Below, one piece after another: positions 1-7,529 of a DNA stretch of 14,914 bases. The notes under the pieces are model-generated. The model did no database searches. It was not told the DNA's origin and was given only the letters and a program-made list of their open reading frames with translations. Where the stretch lies: the NCBI GenBank assembly GCA_036277615.1, contig DASUMQ010000124.1, positions 1-14,914 of the forward strand, in the 5' to 3' direction. The DNA is from RPQJ01 sp036277615. Lineage in GTDB: Bacteria > Pseudomonadota > Gammaproteobacteria > Steroidobacterales > Steroidobacteraceae. Each line of letters starts with the position of its first letter. Within the stretch, counting starts at the first letter, position 1. Position numbers and translations under genes: made by a program.

Positions 1-1
1 C

Positions 2-2464
2 GGCCCGGTCGACTTCACGTTCTCGGTCACGACCCAGGGACGCCTGCAGGACCCGGACGACTTCGGCGAGATCGTCGTCAGCACCTCGGACACCGGCGGC
101 ATCGTGCGGCTCAAGGACGTTGCGCGTGTCGAACTCGGCTCACGCGAGTACGATTTTTCCGCCACCCGCAACGGCAAGCCGAGCGTGCCGATCGGCATTT
201 TCCTGCAGCCGGGGGCCAATGCACTGGAGGTCAGCGACGCGATCGACGCGCGCATGGCAGACCTCGCGGCCCGGTTTCCCGCCGGCCTCGACTACAGCTA
301 TCCGTACGACACGACGACGTACATCAAGGTCTCGATCCGCGAGGTGCTGGTCACGCTCGCCGAGGCGATGGCGCTCGTGTTCCTGGTCGTGTTCGTGTTC
401 CTGCAGAACTGGCGCGCGACGGTCATCCCGATGCTCGCCGTGCCGGTCTCGCTGATCGGCACGCTGGCCGCGATGCTCGCGTTCGGCTTCTCGATCAACA
501 CGCTGACGCTGTTCGGCATGGTGCTGTCGATCGGCATCGTCGTCGACGACGCGATCGTGGTGCTGGAGAACGTCGAGCGCATCATCGCGAGCGAGGGGCT
601 CGACCCGCGCGCGGCGACGCACAAGGCCATGCAGCAGGTGACGCGGCCGGTCATCGCGATCGTGTTCGTGCTGACGGCGGTGTTCCTGCCGGTCGCGTTC
701 CTCGGCGGGCTGGTCGGCGAGATGTACCGGCAGTTCGCCGTGACGATCGCGGTGTCGGTCGCGATCTCCGGGTTCGTCGCGCTGACGCTCACGCCTGCCC
801 TGTGCGCGACGCTGCTGCGCCAGGAGGACGCCGTGAGCCACGGCGTGCTCGAGCGCTTCCACGACTGGTTCGGCCGCATGACCGGCCGCTACGCGAACGG
901 CGTGCGTTACCTGCTGCGGCACACGGCGCTGGCCCTCGGACTGGTCGCGGCGATGCTGGTCGCGATCGTGGTGCTGGCGCGCGCCGTGCCCAGCGCGCTG
1001 GCGCCCAAGGAGGACCAGGGCTACCTGATGGTGATCCCGATCCTGCCCGATGCGGCGTCGCTCCAGCGCACCGAGGCAGTCAGCAAGCAGATCACCGAGG
1101 CGCTGCGCGCGAACCCGTACGTCGACCAGGTGATGACGTTCTCGGGCCTCGACGTGCTGACGTTCACGCTGCGCACGAACACGGGCATCACGTGGGTCAG
1201 TTTCAAGGACTGGTCGGAGCGCAAGGCGCCCGATGCGTCCGCCAGTGCGATCGCGGGCTACGTGTTCGGCGCGGGGATGCAGATCAAGGACGCGTTCGTG
1301 CTCGCGTTCGAGCCGCCGCCGATCGAGGGCCTCAGCATGACGGGCGGCTTCGACGGGTACGTCCAGTCGCGTGGTGGCGGCTCGATGAAGGAACTCGAGG
1401 CCGCGGCGCAGGCGCTCGTGGCGGCGGCTTCCGAGCGCAAGGAGCTCGCCAACGTCACGACCACGTTCTCGGCGAGCGTGCCGCAGGTCCGGCTCGACGT
1501 CGACCGCGAGCAGGCCAAGCTGCTCGGCATCGACGTGGCGGAGGTGTTCGAGACGCTGCAGAGCACGCTCGGTGCGCTGTACGTCAACGACTTCAATCGC
1601 GCGGGACGGGTGTTCCGCGTGCACCTGCAGTCGGAGGCCGCGTTTCGCGCGCGGCCCGAGGACATTCGCGACGTCTACGTCCGCGCGGGCGACGGCCAGA
1701 TGATTCCGCTCACCTCGCTGGTGACGATCAGCGAGACGACGGGGCCGGAGGTCATCGAGCGCTACAACGTGTTCCCGTCGGCGAAGGTGCTGGGCGACGC
1801 CGCGCCGGGGTACAGCTCGGGCGAGGCGCTCGCGGTGATGGAGCAGGTGGCACGCACGGCGCTGCCGGACGGGTACGCGCTCGAGTGGACCGGCACGTCG
1901 TTCCAGGAAAAGGTCTCGGGCGGCACCTCGTCGGCCGTGTTCCTGGTTGGCGTGCTGATGGTGTTCCTCGTGCTCGCCGCGCAATACGAAAAATGGACGC
2001 TGCCGTTCGCGGTGATCCTCGCCGTGCCCTTCGCGGTGTTCGGCGCGCTGCTCGCGGTGTTCCTGCGCGGCCAGGAGAACGACCTGTACTTCCAGATCGG
2101 GCTCGTCACGCTCGTCGGCCTCGCCTCGAAGAACGCGATCCTGATCGTCGAGTTCGCGCAGCTCAAGGTGCAGGAAGGCATGTCGCTGGTCGACGCTGCC
2201 GTCGAAGGCGCACGCCTGCGCTTCCGCCCGATCGTGATGACCTCGCTCGCGTTCATCCTCGGCGTCACGCCGCTCGCGATCAGCGGCGGGGCCGGCGCGG
2301 CGAGCCGGCACTCGATCGGCACCGGCGTGATCGGCGGCATGCTCGCCGCGACGTTCATCGCGACGTTGTTCGTGCCCCTGTTCTTCAAGCTGGTTGCTGC
2401 GCGCGGCGTCGACAAGTTCCACGCGCCGCGGCGCACGGTCGAGGAGGGCAGCGATGCGGCGTGA
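2..2464 (+). CDS. RND multidrug efflux pump, inner-membrane subunit (AcrB/MexB type), 5'-truncated
   Basis: This is the proton-driven inner-membrane subunit of a tripartite RND exporter (HAE1 family), which moves hydrophobic or amphiphilic compounds outward. The reading frame is open from base 2, so 820 residues are visible. Compared with about 1040 in the family, some 220 N-terminal residues lie upstream. The visible part starts in the docking region (GRLQDPDDFGEIVV) and runs through YPYDTT, FLQNWRATVIP and FGFSINTLTLFGMVL. TM4 carries the paired proton-relay aspartates in VVDDAIVVLENVER (visible residues 182-183, nt 545-550). The TM10 lysine is kept in GLASKNAILIVEF (visible residue 710). 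The second porter half contains FKDWSERK and the motif FEPPPIEGL. The C-terminal block FRPIVMTSLAFILGVTPL is intact. The gene overlaps the outer-membrane channel gene by 11 bases, so the two are co-translated. The periplasmic adaptor is probably encoded upstream. Substrate cannot be read from the sequence. Confidence 0.96.
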   Translation, partial: GPVDFTFSVTTQGRLQDPDDFGEIVVSTSDTGGIVRLKDVARVELGSREYDFSATRNGKPSVPIGIFLQPGANALEVSDAIDARMADLAARFPAGLDYSYPYDTTTYIKVSIREVLVTLAEAMALVFLVVFVFLQNWRATVIPMLAVPVSLIGTLAAMLAFGFSINTLTLFGMVLSIGIVVDDAIVVLENVERIIASEGLDPRAATHKAMQQVTRPVIAIVFVLTAVFLPVAFLGGLVGEMYRQFAVTIAVSVAISGFVALTLTPALCATLLRQEDAVSHGVLERFHDWFGRMTGRYANGVRYLLRHTALALGLVAAMLVAIVVLARAVPSALAPKEDQGYLMVIPILPDAASLQRTEAVSKQITEALRANPYVDQVMTFSGLDVLTFTLRTNTGITWVSFKDWSERKAPDASASAIAGYVFGAGMQIKDAFVLAFEPPPIEGLSMTGGFDGYVQSRGGGSMKELEAAAQALVAAASERKELANVTTTFSASVPQVRLDVDREQAKLLGIDVAEVFETLQSTLGALYVNDFNRAGRVFRVHLQSEAAFRARPEDIRDVYVRAGDGQMIPLTSLVTISETTGPEVIERYNVFPSAKVLGDAAPGYSSGEALAVMEQVARTALPDGYALEWTGTSFQEKVSGGTSSAVFLVGVLMVFLVLAAQYEKWTLPFAVILAVPFAVFGALLAVFLRGQENDLYFQIGLVTLVGLASKNAILIVEFAQLKVQEGMSLVDAAVEGARLRFRPIVMTSLAFILGVTPLAISGGAGAASRHSIGTGVIGGMLAATFIATLFVPLFFKLVAARGVDKFHAPRRTVEEGSDAA
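2441..2448 (+). promoter_or_regulatory. Shine-Dalgarno site fixing the start of the outer-membrane channel gene
   Basis: GAGGAGGG lies inside the end of the RND pump gene, five bases before the ATG at 2454. It supports that ATG over an earlier in-frame one at 2394, which would place about 20 extra residues ahead of the lipoprotein signal. Confidence 0.8.
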
Positions 2465-3887
2465 CCTCCCGCGCCGGCGACTCCTTGCGACGACCGTGCT
2501 CGCGGCGGTGCTCGCCGGCGTGCTGGGCGGCTGTGCGCTCACGCGCGAGCCCGTCGATACGCCGCGCCTGCCGCTGCCGGACGCATTGCCGGCCGTGGAC
2601 GGCGCGACGGCCGACTTGCCGAGCCCCTGGTGGGCGGTCTTCGGCGACGACACGCTCGATGCGCTGGTCCGCGAGACGCTCGCGAGCAACACCGATCTGC
2701 AGGCCGCGGCGGCCCGCGTCGCCGAGGCGCGCGCGCTTGCCGGGATCGCGGGGGCCGACCGCTGGCCGACGCTGGGCGTCGAGGCAGGCGCCACGCGCAG
2801 CCGCGAAAGTCGTCTCACGAACCCGCCGTCGAGCGGCGACGAGGCTACGCGCACCGATTACGTCGTGCGCGGCGTGGTCGCGTATGAAGTCGACCTGTGG
2901 GGTCGTTACGCGCACTCGTCCGACGCCGCCCGCGCACGGCTGCTGGCGACCGAGTTCGACCGTGATGCGCTGTGGCTGAGCCTCACGGGCGAGACGTCAC
3001 GCGCCTACTTCGAGCTCGCCGCGGCCATCGGCCAGTACGAACAGGCGCGGGCGACGCTCGCCTCGCGCGAGGAATCGCTGCGGATCGAGCAGCTGCGGTT
3101 CGACGGCGGCGAGAGCGACGAGCTGACGTTCCGCCGCGTCGAGGCCGAGGCGGCGCAGGCGCGGGCGTTGATGCGCGAGTTCGAGTTCGCGGTCGAACAG
3201 CGCCAGAACGTGCTCGGCGTGCTGCTCGGCCGCGCGCCGCGCGAACTCGCCGGGCAGCGGATCCTGCCGCGGGCGCTGCCGGTGCAGACCGCAGTGCCGC
3301 TGCTGCCTGCGGGACTGCCTGCGGACGTGCTCGCGCGACGACCCGACATCCGCGCCGCCGAAGCGCAGATCGCCGCGGCCGCCGGCGACGTCGGTGCTGC
3401 ACGCGCGGCGCTGCTGCCCGGCATCCGTCTCACCGGGAGCTATGGGTCGGCCAGCCTCGAACTCGGCGACCTGTTCACGAACCCGGCGGACATCTGGTCG
3501 GTGAGCGGCGCCTTGCTGCAGCCGATTTTCCAGGGCGGCCGACTGCGCTCCAACGTCGCCCGCACCCGTGCGCTGCAGGAGCAGCGTCGCGCCGAGTACG
3601 CCGGCACCGTGCAGCGCGCGTTTCGCGAGGTACTCGACGGCCTGCAGGGCCAGGACAGCCTGCGCGCGGTCGAATCGGCCCGGGCGACCCAGGTCGCATC
3701 GCTGCGTCGCGCGACGGACCTCGCCGAACTGCGCTACGCGGAGGGTGAGATCGCCTACCTGGAGCTGCTCGACGTACGTCGCGGCCTGTTCGCCGCGGAG
3801 ATCGAACTGATTTCCGCGCGCCGCGCCGCGCTCGCCAACACGGTCGACCTCGCCTTGGCGCTCGGCGGTGGTCCGCCGGCGCCGTGA
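2454..3887 (+). CDS. Outer-membrane efflux channel lipoprotein (OprM/NodT family)
   Basis: This protein is the trimeric outer-membrane exit duct of the RND exporter encoded just upstream. The 477 residues match the usual length of OprM/CusC-type proteins. The N-terminus has basic residues, a hydrophobic stretch and a lipobox, VLGGC, with the acylated cysteine at residue 27, so signal peptidase II processing is expected. Family marks are SPWWAVFGDDTLDALV, YEVDLWGR, VLLGRAPREL, DVLARRPDIRAAEAQ and LLQPIFQGGRLRSN, followed by the long helical stretch AELRYAEGEIAYLELLDVRR. Two similar halves, each with helices and two beta strands, are expected and visible in outline. The ATG overlaps the pump gene by 11 bases and has a strong ribosome site. 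The stop is followed after two bases by a perfect palindrome, which probably marks the operon end. The family is clear; specificity depends on its partners. Confidence 0.95.
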   Translation: MRRDLPRRRLLATTVLAAVLAGVLGGCALTREPVDTPRLPLPDALPAVDGATADLPSPWWAVFGDDTLDALVRETLASNTDLQAAAARVAEARALAGIAGADRWPTLGVEAGATRSRESRLTNPPSSGDEATRTDYVVRGVVAYEVDLWGRYAHSSDAARARLLATEFDRDALWLSLTGETSRAYFELAAAIGQYEQARATLASREESLRIEQLRFDGGESDELTFRRVEAEAAQARALMREFEFAVEQRQNVLGVLLGRAPRELAGQRILPRALPVQTAVPLLPAGLPADVLARRPDIRAAEAQIAAAAGDVGAARAALLPGIRLTGSYGSASLELGDLFTNPADIWSVSGALLQPIFQGGRLRSNVARTRALQEQRRAEYAGTVQRAFREVLDGLQGQDSLRAVESARATQVASLRRATDLAELRYAEGEIAYLELLDVRRGLFAAEIELISARRAALANTVDLALALGGGPPAP

Positions 3888-3889
3888 CG

Positions 3890-3909
3890 AGGGCCTGTTA
3901 ACAGGCCCT
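3890..3909 (+). terminator. Perfect 20-bp palindrome at the end of the efflux operon
   Basis: AGGGCCTGTTAACAGGCCCT is its own reverse complement. It starts two bases after the stop codon at 3885-3887. As RNA it can fold into an 8-bp stem with a UUAA loop. No T-run follows on either strand, so it is not a textbook intrinsic terminator. It may be a Rho-linked 3' end stabiliser or a binding site for a dimeric regulator of the following gene. Confidence 0.45.
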
Positions 3910-3945
3910 GGCCGCCTGATCCCGCCGATTCGTTGCCCGACCGCG

Positions 3946-3975
3946 TTGGCGACCCGACCGGCGCGTGGCTAGGCT
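3946..3975 (+). promoter_or_regulatory. Possible sigma-70 type promoter before the PaiB-type gene
   Basis: TTGGCG (3946-3951) and TAGGCT (3970-3975) are separated by 18 bases, matching the consensus at 4/6 and 3/6 positions. Transcription would start near 3982, giving a leader of about 25 bases before the ATG at 4007. The match is weak but the geometry is sensible. Confidence 0.3.
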
Positions 3976-4006
3976 CGAGAGCACCGCAGCAGAGCGAGCA
4001 TCCCCC

Positions 4007-4639
4007 ATGAGCATCGCCCCCGGACCGTTCGCACCGCCGTCCGAACGCGACGTGACCCGCCTCGTGCTCGAGAATCCGCTGGCCTGGCTCGTCACGGCAG
4101 CCGCCGGTGAGTTCGCGGCCACGCCGCTGCCGCTGCGTCCCGTGGTGGGCGCGCAAGGCGAGGTGCTCGAACTGCTCGGGCATTTCGCGCGCAGCAACCC
4201 GCACCACGACCTCGCGCGCCGCGCGCGCCCGACACTGGTCCTGTTCCAGGGTCCGCAGGGGTACGTGTCGTCGTCCTGGTTCCGCGACCGGACGCGCCTG
4301 CCGACCTGGAATTACGCCTACGTGCAGTACGTCGTCGACATCGAGTACACCGAGGACCCCGCCGAGACCGAGCGGATCATGCGCGACCTCGTCGATGCGA
4401 TGGAGCACGGCCGCCCGCACGCCTGGTCGATCGAGGACGCGGGTCCGCGTTACGCGCAGCTCGTCCGCGGCATCATCGCGTTCCGGGCGCGGATCCTCGA
4501 TCGCCGCGTGAAGTTCAAGCTCGGCCAGGACGAACGCGCAGGCGAGTACGAGGACATCGTGCAGGCGCTCGGTGCGACGGACCAGCGCGCACTGCTCGAG
4601 TGGATGCAGCGCTGCAACGCGGCGCGAGCCGACCGATGA
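4007..4639 (+). CDS. PaiB-type FMN-binding-fold protein (putative negative transcriptional regulator family)
   Basis: This 210-residue protein matches the PaiB family in length and motifs. These include an N-terminal block with LENPLAWLVT, the motif GHFARSNPHH (His59 onward), GPQGYVSSSWF and PTWNYAYVQY (residues 99-108). PaiB proteins have a split-barrel flavin-binding fold. Bacillus PaiB was described as a repressor of sporulation and protease genes, but biochemical work on many members is thin, so a flavin- or heme-related enzyme role is also possible. The frame is open further upstream, but the ATG at 4007 starts right at the family's usual N-terminus and has an AG-rich weak ribosome site (AGAGCGAG). 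No PaiA acetyltransferase lies beside it. It stands alone between the efflux operon and the amidohydrolase run, on the same strand. Confidence 0.88.
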   Translation: MSIAPGPFAPPSERDVTRLVLENPLAWLVTAAAGEFAATPLPLRPVVGAQGEVLELLGHFARSNPHHDLARRARPTLVLFQGPQGYVSSSWFRDRTRLPTWNYAYVQYVVDIEYTEDPAETERIMRDLVDAMEHGRPHAWSIEDAGPRYAQLVRGIIAFRARILDRRVKFKLGQDERAGEYEDIVQALGATDQRALLEWMQRCNAARADR

Positions 4640-4676
4640 CCGGTTGCCCTGCCGCAGTGGTCGGCCCGAAGGTGCG

Positions 4677-4685
4677 TGCTAGCAT
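4677..4685 (+). promoter_or_regulatory. Extended -10 promoter candidate for the amidohydrolase operon
   Basis: TGC followed by TAGCAT gives an extended -10 element (TG one base before the hexamer, hexamer 4/6). No convincing -35 box is seen at the right distance, as is tolerated for extended -10 promoters. Transcription would begin near 4692, about 30 bases before the ATG at 4723. It lies in the only gap (4640-4722) ahead of the three overlapping genes. Confidence 0.35.
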
Positions 4686-4722
4686 CGACCCGAACTCGCT
4701 CCTGCAGGCCTCGAAGAACCGG

Positions 4723-6225
4723 ATGCGCCCGAACGACCCCACGGCCGACGTGCCTCGGTCCCGCGCTTCTCACTCCGCCGTCCGGCGACTCGCCCTCGTC
4801 TTCGTCGTCGCGCTCGCGGCCACCGCCTGCGCGAGCCCGGGCGCCGGGCGTGACGACCGTCGTGGGGGCCGTCCCGAGCGTCGCGCCGGTGAAGGTCCAC
4901 GTGAGCAGCCCCTGCGCGATTTCGCTGCACAGCTGTATCCGAGCACGTACGTCCCGCTGCCTCGGCACGACACACTGATCCGCGGCGCGACGGTCCTCGA
5001 CGGTACGGGTCGACGGCTCGAAGCGACCGACGTGCTGCTGCACGACGGCGTCGTCGCCGCGATCGGCCCCGGCCTCGACGCGCCCGCGGGCGCTCAGATC
5101 GTCGACGCCGCCGGGCGCTGGGTCACGCCGGGCATCGTCGACCCGCACTCGCACCTCGGCAATTTCCCGACGCCGTACACGGCCGAGGACGCACAGCACA
5201 CCGACGTCAACGAGGACTCGGACCCGAACACCGCGCAGGTCTGGGCGCAGCACTCGATCAACGTGCAGGACCCCGGGTTCTCGCGCGCGCTCGCCGGCGG
5301 CGTCACCACGCTGCAGGTCATGCCGGGCTCGACCAACCTGTTCGGCGGCCGCACGGTCGTGCTGCGCACCGTGCCGGCCCCGACGGTGCAGGGCATGATG
5401 TTCCCGGGCGCGCCGTTCGGGCTGAAGATGGCCTGCGGCGAGAACGTCGTGCACGCGTACGGCGACAGCGGCCGCTTCCCGGTGAGCCGCATGGGTGCAG
5501 TCTCGGGCCAGCGCGCGGCGTGGATCGCGGCCCGCAAGTACCTGCACGACTGGCGTCGCGTAGCCACCGGCGAGGAGCACCGGCCGCCCGAGCCGGACCT
5601 CAAGCTCGACACGCTCGCCGGCGTGCTGACGGGCGATGTCCGCGTGCACGCGCACTGCTACCGCGCGGACGACATCGCCGAGCTCTTCGGCATGGCGCGG
5701 GAGTTCGAGTTCAAGATCACCGCGATCCACCACGCCACCGAGGCGTACAAGATCCCGGAGCTGTTCGTCCGGGAAGGCGCGTGTGCCGCCGTGTGGTCCG
5801 ACTGGTGGGGCTACAAGCGCGAGGCCTACGACGCCATCCGCGAGAACGCCGCGTTCGTCGACGCGGCCGGCGGCTGTGTCGCGATGCACTCGGACTCCGG
5901 GATCGTCGGCCAGCGCCTCAACATCGAGGCGGCGAAAGCGATGGCCGCGGGCGCCCGCGCGGGGGTGAAGGTTGCGCCCGAGCACGCGATCGAGTGGATC
6001 ACGCGCAACCCCGCGCGCATGCTCGGCCTCGGCGACAAGATCGGCTCGCTCGAGCCCGGCAAGGTCGCCGACGTCGTAGTGTGGTCGGGCGACCCGTTCA
6101 GCATCTACAGCCACGCCGACCGCGTGTACGTGGACGGCGCGCTCGCCTACGACCGCAAGGACCCCGCGCGCCAGCCGCTCTCGGATTTCGAACTGGGCCA
6201 GCCGAGCCTGGAGCGTCGCCCATGA
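4723..6225 (+). CDS. Exported amidohydrolase, metal site intact (imidazolonepropionase-like, COG1228 type)
   Basis: This is a predicted metal-dependent hydrolase of the amidohydrolase superfamily, 500 residues long. Expected ligands are present: HxH in DPHSHLG (His142, His144), a possible carboxylated lysine in GLKMACGEN (Lys235), HAHCYRADD (His309, His311), IHHATEA (His336/337) and the catalytic aspartate in AMHSDSG (Asp391). The C-terminus has the usual GSLEPGKVADVVVWSGDP. The N-terminus has a 22-residue basic region, a hydrophobic core and ALAATAC, so it is probably a lipoprotein acylated at Cys36 (weak lipobox, Ala at -3), with an Arg-rich linker after it. A GTG at 4750 is an alternative start that would shorten the leader. 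The frame is open back to 4600, but those earlier starts precede the candidate promoter. Its stop overlaps the next start as ATGA. Related secreted enzymes include peptidases and prolidase-like proteins; the substrate here is unknown. Confidence 0.85.
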   Translation: MRPNDPTADVPRSRASHSAVRRLALVFVVALAATACASPGAGRDDRRGGRPERRAGEGPREQPLRDFAAQLYPSTYVPLPRHDTLIRGATVLDGTGRRLEATDVLLHDGVVAAIGPGLDAPAGAQIVDAAGRWVTPGIVDPHSHLGNFPTPYTAEDAQHTDVNEDSDPNTAQVWAQHSINVQDPGFSRALAGGVTTLQVMPGSTNLFGGRTVVLRTVPAPTVQGMMFPGAPFGLKMACGENVVHAYGDSGRFPVSRMGAVSGQRAAWIAARKYLHDWRRVATGEEHRPPEPDLKLDTLAGVLTGDVRVHAHCYRADDIAELFGMAREFEFKITAIHHATEAYKIPELFVREGACAAVWSDWWGYKREAYDAIRENAAFVDAAGGCVAMHSDSGIVGQRLNIEAAKAMAAGARAGVKVAPEHAIEWITRNPARMLGLGDKIGSLEPGKVADVVVWSGDPFSIYSHADRVYVDGALAYDRKDPARQPLSDFELGQPSLERRP

Positions 6226-7529
6226 AGCGCGTTGCCGTCCTCGGCCTGCTCGCGGCCTGCACGCTGGCCGGTGCGGGCGCGGCGCTGGCGCAATCGTCAT
6301 CGGCGACCACGACGGCACTCGTGAATGCGCGCCTCTACACGATGCAGGACACGCGCCCGCTCGAAAACGCGACGGTCGTGATCCGCGCCGGCAAGGTGCA
6401 GGCGGTGGGCCGGGGGCTCGCGCCGCCGGCGGGCGCGCGCGTGATCGACGTCGAGGGCCGGATCGTCACGCCGGGGCTGATGAGCGCCGGCTCCCAGCTT
6501 GCCCTCGTCGAAATCGGCAGCCTGGCCGACACGCGCGATCACTCGGTCGCTTCCGGCACGCTCGGCGCGGCGTTCGACGTGCAGTACGCGCTCAACGCCA
6601 ATACGGCGATGCTCGACCTGGCGCTCTCCGACGGGTTGACGCGAGCGGTCACGCACCCCGAAGGTTCGTCGGTCGCGCCGTTCCTCGGCCAGGGTGCGCT
6701 GCTGCGACTCGGGCCGGCCGACACGCTGCTCGAACGGGCGCGCGTCGCGATGTACGTCCGCGTGGGAGGCGGCGCTGCCGCAGGCGCGGGTGGCTCGCGC
6801 AGCGCCTCGTGGAGCCTGCTGCGCAACGCGCTCGAGGAGGCGCGCCGCTTCCGACCGACCACGGGCGCAGGTTCTCCGCGCGACCAGCTGCTCGGACGAC
6901 TCGACGCCGAGGCACTGCAGCCGGTGGTGGCGGGACGCATGCCGCTCGCGATCGTGGCCGACCGCGAATCGGACATCCGGCAGGTCCTGAGCCTGCACGA
7001 CGACACGCGCCTGCCCGTGATCCTCTACGGCGGCGCGGAAGCCTGGCGCGTCGCGAAAGCGCTCGCGGACCGACGGATTCCGGTCGTGCTCGACCCTACG
7101 CTCAACCTGCCGGCGTCGTTCGACGCCATGGGCGCGAGGCTCGACAATGCCGCCCTGCTGCACGCGGCCGGCGTCCGCGTGGCGTTCGCGGTGTCGCCCT
7201 TCTTCCGCACCTATAACGCGGGCAGCGGCATGCGGCTCGGCGCCGGCCTCGCGGTGGCGAACGGCCTGCCGTGGATCGAGGGGCTGCGCGCGATGACGAG
7301 CACGCCGGCGTCGATCTTCGGCCTGTCCGATCACTACGGTGCGGTGCGGGTCGGCGTCGATGCCGACCTCGTCGTGTGGGACGGCGACCCGCTCGAGCCG
7401 TCGACGTCCGCGCTGCGCGTCTGGGCGCGGGGCGTCGAAGTGTCGGTCGAGAACACGCGGCAGCACGCACTCGCGCAGCGTTACTCGCCGCTGCGCAAGG
7501 CCGATGTCCCGCCCGCGTACCGCCGCTGA
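6222..7529 (+). CDS. Exported amidohydrolase-fold protein lacking all expected metal ligands (probable pseudoenzyme)
   Basis: The 435 residues begin with a clear signal peptide ending ALA/Q near residue 23. They then follow the amidohydrolase layout: ALVNARLYTMQDTRPLENA, GRIVTPGL, and a C-terminal VGVDADLVVWDGDPLEP. By-eye alignment to the upstream gene shows every metal position replaced. HxH becomes Gly90/Gln92 (MSAGSQLA), the HAH motif becomes Ala243/Val245 (AIVADRESDI), the His pair becomes Tyr269/Gly270, and the catalytic Asp becomes Ser325 (AFAVSPFF). The frame is uninterrupted and the scaffold is well kept, so this is not a decayed gene. It probably serves as a structural or substrate-binding partner of the neighbouring enzymes. 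The start forms ATGA with the previous stop, implying translational coupling, and its 3' end overlaps the next start by 26 bases. The fold is confident; lack of catalysis is inferred. Confidence 0.82.
   Translation: MKRVAVLGLLAACTLAGAGAALAQSSSATTTALVNARLYTMQDTRPLENATVVIRAGKVQAVGRGLAPPAGARVIDVEGRIVTPGLMSAGSQLALVEIGSLADTRDHSVASGTLGAAFDVQYALNANTAMLDLALSDGLTRAVTHPEGSSVAPFLGQGALLRLGPADTLLERARVAMYVRVGGGAAAGAGGSRSASWSLLRNALEEARRFRPTTGAGSPRDQLLGRLDAEALQPVVAGRMPLAIVADRESDIRQVLSLHDDTRLPVILYGGAEAWRVAKALADRRIPVVLDPTLNLPASFDAMGARLDNAALLHAAGVRVAFAVSPFFRTYNAGSGMRLGAGLAVANGLPWIEGLRAMTSTPASIFGLSDHYGAVRVGVDADLVVWDGDPLEPSTSALRVWARGVEVSVENTRQHALAQRYSPLRKADVPPAYRR

Noticed and set aside
140..2854. A 904-residue open frame on the minus strand across the pump and channel genes
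   Set aside because: Its translation is low-complexity, rich in Arg, His, Asp and Glu, and matches no family. It is the antisense shadow of GC-rich codon use in two clear genes.
802..2979. A 725-residue plus-strand frame overlapping the pump gene
   Set aside because: The translation is Arg- and Ala-rich with no recognisable motif, whereas the other frame encodes conserved RND segments.
4628..4665. Inverted repeat GCCGACC...GGTCGGC around the end of the PaiB-type gene, possible terminator
   Set aside because: The 24-base loop, only 7 paired bases and no T-run make it weak; such pairs are common at this GC content.
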